Notes under the pieces: generated by a model
What the model was told of the DNA's origin: nothing
Databases searched by the model: none
Seen by the model: only the letters and a program-made list of their open reading frames with translations
From: an uncultured Flavobacteriales bacterium
GTDB lineage: Bacteria; Bacteroidota; Bacteroidia; Flavobacteriales; Crocinitomicaceae
Assembly (NCBI GenBank): GCA_946479985.1
Contig: CAMLIF010000048.1
Location: 1 to 26,687, forward strand
DNA length: 26,687 nt
Reading direction: 5' to 3'
Made by a program: the position numbers and the translations under genes
Shown: one piece after another, positions 7,370-14,216 of the stretch
How positions within the stretch are numbered: position 1 is the first letter of the stretch
Layout of the letters: the number at the start of each line of letters is the position of its first letter

Positions 7370-7801
7370 TTACATTCCGGCTTTCTGACTGATCTTAATC
7401 AAAGCATGTGTCAATTCACATCCTTTTGCAATTTTCAATTCAGCAGTGATCTTTTTCTGAATCTCAGCTTCCGTATCATCTGTGTAAATGTCTTCATACT
7501 TTTTTTGCAAGCTTGAAATACACGTTTCTACTTCCGTTCCGATTTTTTCCAATGCCTGCTGATCTTTCAATCCTTGCTCCACATCTTTCATGATCTGGTC
7601 GCCCATCAATTTCTCACTGTCAGCACCATCTTCACTTGCAGCAATCAATGTCTCACGCATTCCGTCAGAGAGCCCTGCCGAATGTTTATTGACACAATCA
7701 CACATATCTTTTGCTAAACTCTTGTAATCGTCATCGTTAGCCATATTACAAGAACCTAGTGCTAAGGTCATTACAAAAAGTGGTAGAATAAACTTCTTCA
7801 T
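7370..7801 (-). CDS. Four-cysteine family lipoprotein of unknown function
   Basis: A 143-residue paralogue of the two genes that follow. The ATG at 7801 gives the leader MKKFILPLFVMTLALGSC, whose LGSC is a plausible lipobox with acylated Cys18. The frame is open upstream to 7876, but a 25-residue extension before this leader is implausible. The mature part is ASN/ASP-rich at first (NMANDDDYKSLAKD), then carries CDC (Cys34, Cys36), Cys94 (VETCISS) and Cys128 (AKGCELTHALIKI), the same four positions as its neighbour. It differs from the others in being membrane-anchored. A TATCTTTA box lies 16 bp upstream and a strong terminator downstream, so it may be its own transcript. The function is unknown. 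Confidence 0.82.
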   Translation of the reverse strand: MKKFILPLFVMTLALGSCNMANDDDYKSLAKDMCDCVNKHSAGLSDGMRETLIAASEDGADSEKLMGDQIMKDVEQGLKDQQALEKIGTEVETCISSLQKKYEDIYTDDTEAEIQKKITAELKIAKGCELTHALIKISQKAGM

Positions 7802-7816
7802 AGTTTCAATTTTTTC

Positions 7817-7824
7817 TAAAGATA
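7817..7824 (-). promoter_or_regulatory. -7-like box TATCTTTA upstream of the lipoprotein gene
   Basis: Minus-strand TATCTTTA matches 7 of 8 positions of TAnnTTTG, 15 bp before the chosen ATG. The same octamer recurs upstream of the genes at 21873 and 24895. This also supports the inner start at 7801, because a promoter here would exclude the longer frame. Confidence 0.35.
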
Positions 7825-7892
7825 ATAACATCTCTAAAAGTTCGAGACGAAATTTGTTAAATATTGTCCACAACAACTTGTTCGGATCAGTT

Positions 7893-8861
7893 TTAGTTTA
7901 CTAAACGCGGAAATTCGCTTCCACCCCATTCCAGGATATGATTTGCCGAACGATCAAATTTCTTTAAGTTACTCAGGTTGGTTTTCGGATCGGCCGATTC
8001 TGTTTCTCTGAAAACCACATACATTCTGAGAACTTTAAACGCAGGATCTGAAACACTTAACTCGCCGATTAATTGAGAAACATTATCAGTTAGAACACAA
8101 ACCTCAACATATTCGCTTTGTGCCATTCTGGGCCCCCAGTAAGTAATGAGATCTGTTTTTTCAGTGGCTGTCAATCCTAATTTCAAACAAACTTCTTCCA
8201 GGTATTGAATGGTTTCGGAACCTTTGATGGTGGAGCTTTCCGACCAATTTACACGCATAGATTCTGCCGTTTGATTTGCTTCCCAGAACAAATAAGGATA
8301 AGTGATTCCGGCAATTTCAAATCCTCCGGATTCTTTTACTTTTCCAGACCAGATTCCTTTCGTATTCGGATATGTAAATGTAAAATCACCAACAGGCTTA
8401 ACAGAAATCTCAAGCGGAGTATCCATTGGTGCATAGCAGTAAATAACCGGTTTTTCAGTCATAATGACCCGGTTATTCTCAACCGAGGTAAAGGTCAGCT
8501 GGTAACTGCTTTTGTGCTTCGATTCAATCACCAACGGTCCGGAGTAAATCTCCTCATGATATTCATTCAGGTAAAACTGGAAATCATACGTTCCCGGTTC
8601 AACCTTTAATTCGAAGGAGTTATTGACCAGGCTGACGGTTTTCCAAACTCCGTTCAACGAAAGTCTTATTTCCTGGCGATTTGGCTTATTGAAATCTATC
8701 TGAACGGGGTTTCCGACGTTGAAATGAAAAACAGCTTCTGCTACGCTTAATTTCTCATCTACATTATCACTTAACAAATAGATATTCGGAATCATTTCTT
8801 TTCCAAAACTCACTTGAGTTCCTGATACCAAAACCAGCAAGGCTAACATTATTTTTCTCAT
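7893..8861 (-). CDS. Exported KPVIY/YPYLFWE-family protein, array copy 5 (last)
   Basis: A 322-residue protein with signal peptide MRKIMLALLVLVSGTQVSFG. The N-terminal half carries SLNGVWKTVSLVNNSF, VEPGTYDFQFYLNEYHEEIYSG and a closing strand. The pattern resembles carboxypeptidase-regulatory/PEGA-like beta-sandwich domains. The C-terminal half begins KPVIYCYAPMDTPLEISVKP and continues GDFTFTYPNTKGIW, TYPYLFWEAN, KTDLITYWGPRMA and LEWGGSEFPRL. It is the most divergent copy with the outermost one: the Cys pair seen in the three middle copies is missing here. I recall this C-terminal pattern from uncharacterised bacterial proteins but know no function. It ends the five-gene run, with no obvious terminator directly after it. 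Confidence 0.85.
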   Translation of the reverse strand: MRKIMLALLVLVSGTQVSFGKEMIPNIYLLSDNVDEKLSVAEAVFHFNVGNPVQIDFNKPNRQEIRLSLNGVWKTVSLVNNSFELKVEPGTYDFQFYLNEYHEEIYSGPLVIESKHKSSYQLTFTSVENNRVIMTEKPVIYCYAPMDTPLEISVKPVGDFTFTYPNTKGIWSGKVKESGGFEIAGITYPYLFWEANQTAESMRVNWSESSTIKGSETIQYLEEVCLKLGLTATEKTDLITYWGPRMAQSEYVEVCVLTDNVSQLIGELSVSDPAFKVLRMYVVFRETESADPKTNLSNLKKFDRSANHILEWGGSEFPRLVN

Positions 8862-8865
8862 GATC

Positions 8866-9849
8866 TTATTTTATTGACCCAACGTTTTGTAATTGAAAAC
8901 TGAATCCGCCCCATTCTAAAATGTACCACTCGCTTTTTGGAATGGGTGAGAACGAAACATCTTCCAGGTAGTTTTCAAACTGAGAATCCCATTGTGAAAT
9001 CTGGATATAAACTCTTCGTGTGAAATCTGGTGCCGGAGAGCAGGTCATCTCTGCAAATTTGTCACAATTATAGTCCACTGTAAATTGTACGAACGACGTT
9101 TCATTTTCTGCTAATTGTGGCCCCCAATAGGTTATGAAATCTGTTTGTTCGCGTTGATTCAAGCCTAATTCGGTTAGCTTTTTCTGAAGAAAAGAAACTA
9201 CAGCCGACTTCTCTACTTTGTAACCGTTTCCTTCGGAATGAAATGCGTATTGCTGATTGCTTTCCCAAAACAGGTAAGGATAATTCGTTCCTTCAATTGC
9301 AATTTCACCATTCGTTTTTGCAATTCCTTTCCAGGATTCGTTCATTTCCGGATAAACGAAAGTGAAGCTTCCTACCGGCTTTACCGATAGGTCAAAAGTT
9401 CGTTCTTCATTGGTATGAAAGTAAATCACGGGTTTATCTACAGTAATTTGTTCAGGATAATAAGAATTCCTGTAAAAAATCAATCGAACGGTTGTTTCGT
9501 GCTGCTTACGGATTTCCACTTCCCGGCTCGTAATTTCAGAGAACATTTCATTCACATAAAATTGGAATTTGTACTTTCCCGGCTCAACTGTAAAGTTGAA
9601 TCCACCATATTCATCCGGTGTGATTTCCTTCCAAACACCATTAACAGAAGCCTGCATGATGATGGGAAAAGGTGGGTTTTGAAATTCTTCATTAAAGATC
9701 TGGAACGAAAATTTCGCTTCATTCGGTGTCAGGTTCTTATTCACTGAATCGGAAGTCACATGGAACGGCATGGCGATTATTCTTTGATCATACTCCGCAA
9801 AACCGGAAAGGGAGATCAGAAGGAATGAAATAATAGAAAGTAATTTCAT
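8866..9849 (-). CDS. Exported KPVIY/YPYLFWE-family protein, array copy 4
   Basis: A 327-residue paralogue with signal peptide MKLLSIISFLLISLSGFA. The ATG at 9849 is chosen because the open frame further upstream only reads through the conserved 3' end of the preceding gene. The N-terminal beta-sandwich-like half has ASVNGVWKEITPDEYGGF and VEPGKYKFQFYVNEMFSEI. The C-terminal half has KPVIYFHTNEERTFDLSVKP, FTFVYPEMNESWKG, NYPYLFWESNQQYAFHSEG, QTDFITYWGPQLAENE and ILEWGGFSF. Two cysteines (NCDKFAEMTC) could form a disulfide. It starts 5 bp after copy 3 ends and is followed 4 bp later by copy 5, so it is internal to one operon. The function is unknown. Confidence 0.86.
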   Translation of the reverse strand: MKLLSIISFLLISLSGFAEYDQRIIAMPFHVTSDSVNKNLTPNEAKFSFQIFNEEFQNPPFPIIMQASVNGVWKEITPDEYGGFNFTVEPGKYKFQFYVNEMFSEITSREVEIRKQHETTVRLIFYRNSYYPEQITVDKPVIYFHTNEERTFDLSVKPVGSFTFVYPEMNESWKGIAKTNGEIAIEGTNYPYLFWESNQQYAFHSEGNGYKVEKSAVVSFLQKKLTELGLNQREQTDFITYWGPQLAENETSFVQFTVDYNCDKFAEMTCSPAPDFTRRVYIQISQWDSQFENYLEDVSFSPIPKSEWYILEWGGFSFQLQNVGSIK

Positions 9850-9854
9850 AAGAA

Positions 9855-10835
9855 TCAATTTTGAGTAAGTTGTTCCGGTTTCGTAAATGAAAATCCGCCC
9901 CATTCAAGCAGCGACCAGTTTTCATTTAGAATGGAAGAAAAAGTAATATCATTCAGAAATAATTCGAAATACGGATCCCATTTGGCTATCTGAATAAAAA
10001 CCCTGTGAACAGATTCGGGCTGTGGAGAACAACTAAGGGTTGCAAACTGATCACAATTTTCATCTACAGAAAACTGGACAAAAGAACTTTCATTTGCTGC
10101 CAATTTCGGACCCCAGTAGGTAATAAAATCAGTTTGTTCCTTTTGATTCAAGCCAAATTCCGTCAGTTTTTTCTCTAAAAAGGAAATTGCAGCTGCCTTT
10201 TCTACTTTGTAACCATTTCCTTCTGAATGAAAAAAGTATTGCTGACTACTTTCCCAGAATAAATATGGATAATCGACGCCGTTAATATTCAAATCACCGT
10301 TCGGATAAGCTATGCCTTTCCACGAATCGTTCATTTCCGGATAAACAAATGTAAAATTGCCTGCGGGGTTCACCGACAAATTAAATTCTTGCTTACTAGC
10401 AGTATGGAAATAAATAACTGGTTTACACGGAACAACACGGAGAGGTTCTTCTTTCTTAAAAGGTATTGAAACACTGGTTTCATGCTGACTGAGAATAGTT
10501 AAACTCTGAAAAGTTGTTGCATAAAGAAAACTGTTGGTACTCAACTGAAAGCCTAAACTATAAGTTCCCGGCTCAATCACAAGACTAAATCGCCCGTGTT
10601 CATCCGTTCTAATATAATCCCAGCTTCCGTTTACACTTGTAAGTACAACATTTGGAAGACGTACATTTTCAAAATTACTCGTATCCAGAATGAAACTGAA
10701 TTTGGACTCACTAGTTGATAAGTTTGGGTTTAATGAATCATTCTCAATCCGGAAAGCAAGCGAATCAAGATGCGTTGATTGGGCAGTACCAAAGAAAGCC
10801 GACAATAGAAACGAAATAAGAAAAAGCGCTTTCAT
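9855..10835 (-). CDS. Exported KPVIY/YPYLFWE-family protein, array copy 3
   Basis: A 326-residue paralogue with signal peptide MKALFLISFLLSAFFGTAQ. Its C-terminal half is very close to copy 2, with shared runs such as SPQPESVHRV and AKWDPYFELFLNDITFSS and the same ending WGGFSFTKPEQLTQ. Its N-terminal half (TSVNGSWDYIRTDEHGRF, IEPGTYSLGFQLSTNSFLY) has diverged much more, and the usual FYxNxxYxEI pattern is lost. The cysteine pair NCDQFATLSC is retained. The start at 10835 lies 2 bp after the copy 2 stop. The uneven similarity suggests recent duplication or gene conversion of the 3' halves. The function is unknown. Confidence 0.86.
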   Translation of the reverse strand: MKALFLISFLLSAFFGTAQSTHLDSLAFRIENDSLNPNLSTSESKFSFILDTSNFENVRLPNVVLTSVNGSWDYIRTDEHGRFSLVIEPGTYSLGFQLSTNSFLYATTFQSLTILSQHETSVSIPFKKEEPLRVVPCKPVIYFHTASKQEFNLSVNPAGNFTFVYPEMNDSWKGIAYPNGDLNINGVDYPYLFWESSQQYFFHSEGNGYKVEKAAAISFLEKKLTEFGLNQKEQTDFITYWGPKLAANESSFVQFSVDENCDQFATLSCSPQPESVHRVFIQIAKWDPYFELFLNDITFSSILNENWSLLEWGGFSFTKPEQLTQN

Positions 10836-10837
10836 GC

Positions 10838-11809
10838 TTAACGTTGTGTTAGTTGTTCCGGTTTCGTGAATGAAAATCCGCCCCATTCAAGCAGCGACCA
10901 ACTTTCATTTACAGCTGAAGAAAAAGTAATGTCATTCAGAAATAATTCAAAATACGGATCCCATTTGGCGATCTGAATGTAAACCCGGTGAACCGATTCC
11001 GGCTGAGGAGAACAAGTGAGTTCGGCAAACTGATTACAGCTTTCATCAACAGAGAACTGGACGAAAGAACTTTCATTTTGCGTTAGTTTCGGACCCCAGA
11101 AAGTAATAAAATCGGTTTGTTCTTTTTGGTTTAATCCTAGTTCAGTCAGTTTTTTCTGCAGGAAGGAAACTACATCGGCTTTTTCAATCTTGTAACCGTT
11201 TCCTTCGGAATGAAATTGGTATTGCTGATTGCTTTCCCAGAATAAATACGGGTACTTGTTTCCATCAATGCTTAAATCTCCATTCGGGTAAGCAGTGCCT
11301 TTCCATGAATTGTTCATTGGAGGATAAACGAAGGTGAAATTCCCGGCTGGATTTACTGAAAGATCAAATGTGCGTTCTGCTTCCGTATGCACATAGATAA
11401 CCGGTTTAAAAACCATAATTGACTGTGCCTGCATAAACTGAAGACCAATAGTCATTTCATGCTGTGGAGCAATTGACAAACTACTCCATTGGATTTCGGA
11501 ATATTGGTCGTTAAAATAAAACTGAAAGGAATACGTGCCTGGCTCTACAATACTGCTGAAACTTCCGGTTTGATCAAGGGTTCTTTCACGCCAAACACCG
11601 TTCACAGAAGTTCGGATTACTAAAGTGGACGAATCAATATTTAATTGTGCGTTTTCAATACGGAATACAAATCTGCACTGATTAGAAGGTAAAGTAGAAT
11701 TTACACTGTCGCTCAAAACAGTAAAATCTCTTGCCATCCATCTGCCATTTTCCTTCGAAAAGGTAAAAGGTGCTAACAAAAGGAATAAGAAAAGTGCGCT
11801 GAATTTCAT
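10838..11809 (-). CDS. Exported KPVIY/YPYLFWE-family protein, array copy 2
   Basis: A 323-residue paralogue and a good reference for the architecture: signal peptide 1-18 (MKFSALFLFLLLAPFTFS), beta-sandwich-like domain about 30-125 (TSVNGVWRERTLDQTGSF, VEPGTYSFQFYFNDQYSEI), then the second domain from KPVIY at 135. This holds FTFVYPPMNNSWKG at 158, YPYLFWE at 186, SEGNGYKIEK at 201, TDFITFWGP at 232, the Cys pair CNQFAELTC at 258-266, and LEWGGFSF at 307. I use the ATG at 11809; a TTG two codons earlier is less likely. It is separated by 6 bp from copy 1 and by 2 bp from copy 3. No catalytic motif is evident. Confidence 0.86.
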   Translation of the reverse strand: MKFSALFLFLLLAPFTFSKENGRWMARDFTVLSDSVNSTLPSNQCRFVFRIENAQLNIDSSTLVIRTSVNGVWRERTLDQTGSFSSIVEPGTYSFQFYFNDQYSEIQWSSLSIAPQHEMTIGLQFMQAQSIMVFKPVIYVHTEAERTFDLSVNPAGNFTFVYPPMNNSWKGTAYPNGDLSIDGNKYPYLFWESNQQYQFHSEGNGYKIEKADVVSFLQKKLTELGLNQKEQTDFITFWGPKLTQNESSFVQFSVDESCNQFAELTCSPQPESVHRVYIQIAKWDPYFELFLNDITFSSAVNESWSLLEWGGFSFTKPEQLTQR

Positions 11810-11815
11810 AATCAA

Positions 11816-12793
11816 TTAGTTTGTGTAAGCTGTTTCGGGTAATGTAAAGGCTACTCCGCCCCATTCAAAAACAGTAAATCCTTCTTCTGATGGAAATGAG
11901 AATGTTTTGTCGTTTAAATACGGTTTCATCACATCACTCCAGGGAGTAAATTCAATATAAACACGCTTAATACTTGCCGGAGCTGGTGAAATGGTAAGTT
12001 CCGCATATTGATTACACGTTTCATTCACATTGAACTGAACAAAAACTGCTTCGGAAGCACTTAAACGCGGTCCCCAAAAGGTAATGAAATCGGTTTTTTC
12101 CTGCTGGTTGAAACCAAATTCCGCACATTTCTTTTCCAGGAACGGAATAATGTTATTTCGTGCTACTTTAAAACCATTATCAGCAGGTTTGAAACTGAAT
12201 TCTCTGTTCGATTCCCAAAACAAATACGGATAAGTAATTCCATTTGAGGAGAATGTCCCGTCTTCATTTACTGTTCCGTTCCAGCCATTCTTTATTTCCG
12301 GGTATGTAAATGTAAACTCACCAACCGGCTCAACATCAACAGAAACATTCAAGGCCTTATCCGTATGAAAGTAAATAACGGGTTTCATTACTTCTTCCTG
12401 CTGATAAGAAGGCTGAATACGAACATGAGCCGTACTTGTAGTTTGACTTTTAAATTCAATGGAATCTGTTATGATTTCCTGATAACCGGGTCCGCCCCAA
12501 ATTTTGAAAACGTATTTTCCCGGATTCAGATCATAAAGAACCGGGGCACCTGTTAAAACCAGGTTTTCCAAAACACCGTTTATGCTCATGTAAACCCGTC
12601 GGCCTACAACCATGGTATCACCAAAATTAAAATTCAAAATAACCTGGCATTGCTGTGGAATAAGCTGGGGATTTGTCTTTGTTTCTGCTATATAGAAATC
12701 AGGAGATGATTTACGCGATTCAATATTGCCACTATGAGCGTATGTTGTGCTCAGAGAAAAAAAGAGCAGAAGTCGGGATAAATTCTTTAGCAT
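11816..12793 (-). CDS. Exported KPVIY/YPYLFWE-family protein, array copy 1 (first)
   Basis: A 325-residue protein with a signal peptide (MLKNLSRLLLFFSLSTTYAHS), the first gene of the five-gene run. The N-terminal half has MSINGVLENLVLTGAPVL and LNPGKYVFKIWGGPGYQEI, a more divergent version of the SVNGVW...EPGxYxFxFY pattern. The C-terminal half is typical: KPVIYFHTDKALNVSVDV, GEFTFTYPEIKNGWNG, TYPYLFWESNREFSF, KTDFITFWGPRLSASE and VFEWGGVAFTLPE. Only the first of the two C-terminal cysteines is present (ETCNQYAELTI). A perfect 7-bp hairpin lies one base before the ATG. The leader probably carries the operon promoter, but I found no convincing -7 box there. Confidence 0.85.
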   Translation of the reverse strand: MLKNLSRLLLFFSLSTTYAHSGNIESRKSSPDFYIAETKTNPQLIPQQCQVILNFNFGDTMVVGRRVYMSINGVLENLVLTGAPVLYDLNPGKYVFKIWGGPGYQEIITDSIEFKSQTTSTAHVRIQPSYQQEEVMKPVIYFHTDKALNVSVDVEPVGEFTFTYPEIKNGWNGTVNEDGTFSSNGITYPYLFWESNREFSFKPADNGFKVARNNIIPFLEKKCAEFGFNQQEKTDFITFWGPRLSASEAVFVQFNVNETCNQYAELTISPAPASIKRVYIEFTPWSDVMKPYLNDKTFSFPSEEGFTVFEWGGVAFTLPETAYTN

Positions 12794-12794
12794 G

Positions 12795-12812
12795 CTTGTT
12801 ATTTGTAACAAG
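12795..12812 (-). promoter_or_regulatory. Perfect inverted repeat abutting the start of the five-gene array
   Basis: CTTGTTA (12795-12801), TTTG loop, TAACAAG (12806-12812). The palindrome ends one base before the ATG at 12793, exactly where a ribosome would bind. In RNA it would fold into a 7-bp hairpin and could lower initiation; as DNA it could be a dimeric regulator site. The structure is directly visible and its role is inferred. Confidence 0.5.
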
Positions 12813-12921
12813 ATACAATGCTTTTGAGATTTGGTTCAATATAGGGTGGAAATAATCGTTTTGGATGTCTCACCAATGAAACGGAGAAAGTTGAGAAGGA
12901 GTGCGGAAAGCCCCACTATAT

Positions 12922-14214
12922 TTAAAACAGCTTATTCAGATCAGTGATCAATTGATGAGCAATTTCACCGGATGAAAATTGTTCTTTATTGACAATAGAA
13001 ACGTTCAAATCATTGTTCGTGTATGCTTCAAATGAATGCATTACAAACTGTTTTACCAATTCCACTTCGTCATATCCGAAAAAAGAGCCACTTGCTGTTT
13101 GTTGAATGATTGTTTCCAAATCACTGTCGCGTTCACCGATAGCCAAAATCGGCCGTTCTGCGCCCAGGTATTCGAAGAATTTCCCGGTGAGAATTCCTTT
13201 TACATTCGGTGTTTTATTAGCCACGAGCAACAGTAATTGTGTACGCTGCTGCTGCCGGATACTTTCTCCATGATTGACATACGGAATATGTTCAACGAAA
13301 GTTGATAATTCATGTTCAGCAATTCGGTCAAAGACCTGTGCATCAACCGGGCCAAGTAAGCGGATCTTTAATACTCGTGAAAAAACTTTATTCGCTCTGA
13401 CCAATTCCGACAAAGCTATCCATAAAACTTCCGGATTTCGGGGAAATGACATAGAACCGAAATGCGCAATAGTAAATCCTTCGTCTAAAACACGTGTTCC
13501 CAGTTCAGGAAAAATGAAACCGTTAGTGATCACTTCAACCGGTCGACCGCCAATTCGCTGCAAACCTGCGGCACAATCGTTCCCAATGGAAATCACTTTA
13601 TCAGCAGTTTGCAGCACTTGTTTTTCTAAACGTTTGTGTTTTGAATCGGCGCGTTTACCAATTGCCAGTTCATTGTAGAAATCTATTTCTGTCCACGGAT
13701 CACGAAAATCTGCCACCCATTTCAGGTTGGGGAACTTTTTCTTCAATTTCAACGCTATCAAATGGCAGCTGTGTGGCGGACCTGTAGAAATGATTACATC
13801 AATTTTCGGATTTTGCTTCAGGTATTTTTTCAGTCGTTTAACACTTGGTTTGATCCAAAACACTCTTGCGTCCGGCACAAAAAGATTTCCACGCACCCAA
13901 ATGATCAGTTTCTGAAGCATTCCGGCTTTTTTCTGCTGTGTTAAACCACCGCCAACATTCGGGTTATTTTTCTTCCCGAGCATGGTGTGCGGCTCAAAAA
14001 TGGGCGCGCGCACTTCAATGACTTCTCTTGGGATTTCTTTCGTTAATTCGTCATCGCGCATTGGCCATGAGGCGTCTTGCGGAGCGTAAACGTGTAATTT
14101 CCAGGCGTTGGGTTGAAAGTAACGCGAAAAACGCAACCAGCGATGCACTCCCGGTCCACCTGATGGAGGCCAGTAAAAGGTTATCAGTAATGCCGTATGT
14201 TTCGCGTTATCCAA
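12922..14214 (-). CDS. Glycosyltransferase, GT4-like
   Basis: A GT-B-fold glycosyltransferase, probably acting in the cytoplasm on lipopolysaccharide or exopolysaccharide precursors. The N-terminal domain opens with LLITFYWPPSGGPGVHRWLRF, the typical Gly-rich acceptor loop of Bacteroidota members. A further conserved stretch, VISTGPPHSCHLIALKLKKK, precedes the conserved WVADFRDPWTE. The C-terminal donor domain has VEVITNGF, IAHFGSMSFPRNPEVL and the donor-binding LTGKFFEYLGAERPILAIGE, with the Glu-rich pattern of the GT4 family. Its 430 residues are normal. The best start is a TTG at 14214, 2 bp after the alaS stop, since no ATG lies near the conserved N-terminus. It is likely co-transcribed with alaS. 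Confidence 0.85.
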   Translation of the reverse strand: MDNAKHTALLITFYWPPSGGPGVHRWLRFSRYFQPNAWKLHVYAPQDASWPMRDDELTKEIPREVIEVRAPIFEPHTMLGKKNNPNVGGGLTQQKKAGMLQKLIIWVRGNLFVPDARVFWIKPSVKRLKKYLKQNPKIDVIISTGPPHSCHLIALKLKKKFPNLKWVADFRDPWTEIDFYNELAIGKRADSKHKRLEKQVLQTADKVISIGNDCAAGLQRIGGRPVEVITNGFIFPELGTRVLDEGFTIAHFGSMSFPRNPEVLWIALSELVRANKVFSRVLKIRLLGPVDAQVFDRIAEHELSTFVEHIPYVNHGESIRQQQRTQLLLLVANKTPNVKGILTGKFFEYLGAERPILAIGERDSDLETIIQQTASGSFFGYDEVELVKQFVMHSFEAYTNNDLNVSIVNKEQFSSGEIAHQLITDLNKLF

Positions 14215-14216
14215 AA

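Noticed and set aside
8205..8609. 134-codon plus-strand open frame inside the array
   Set aside because: It is antisense to copy 5, with no recognisable protein features.
9850..9903. N-terminal extensions beginning MGRIFI(Y/H)ETGTT on copies 3 and 4 of the array
   Set aside because: They are the conserved 3' end of the preceding copy read in another frame; clear signal peptides begin downstream.
13274..13678. 134-codon plus-strand open frame within the glycosyltransferase
   Set aside because: It is the shadow of a well-conserved gene on the other strand.
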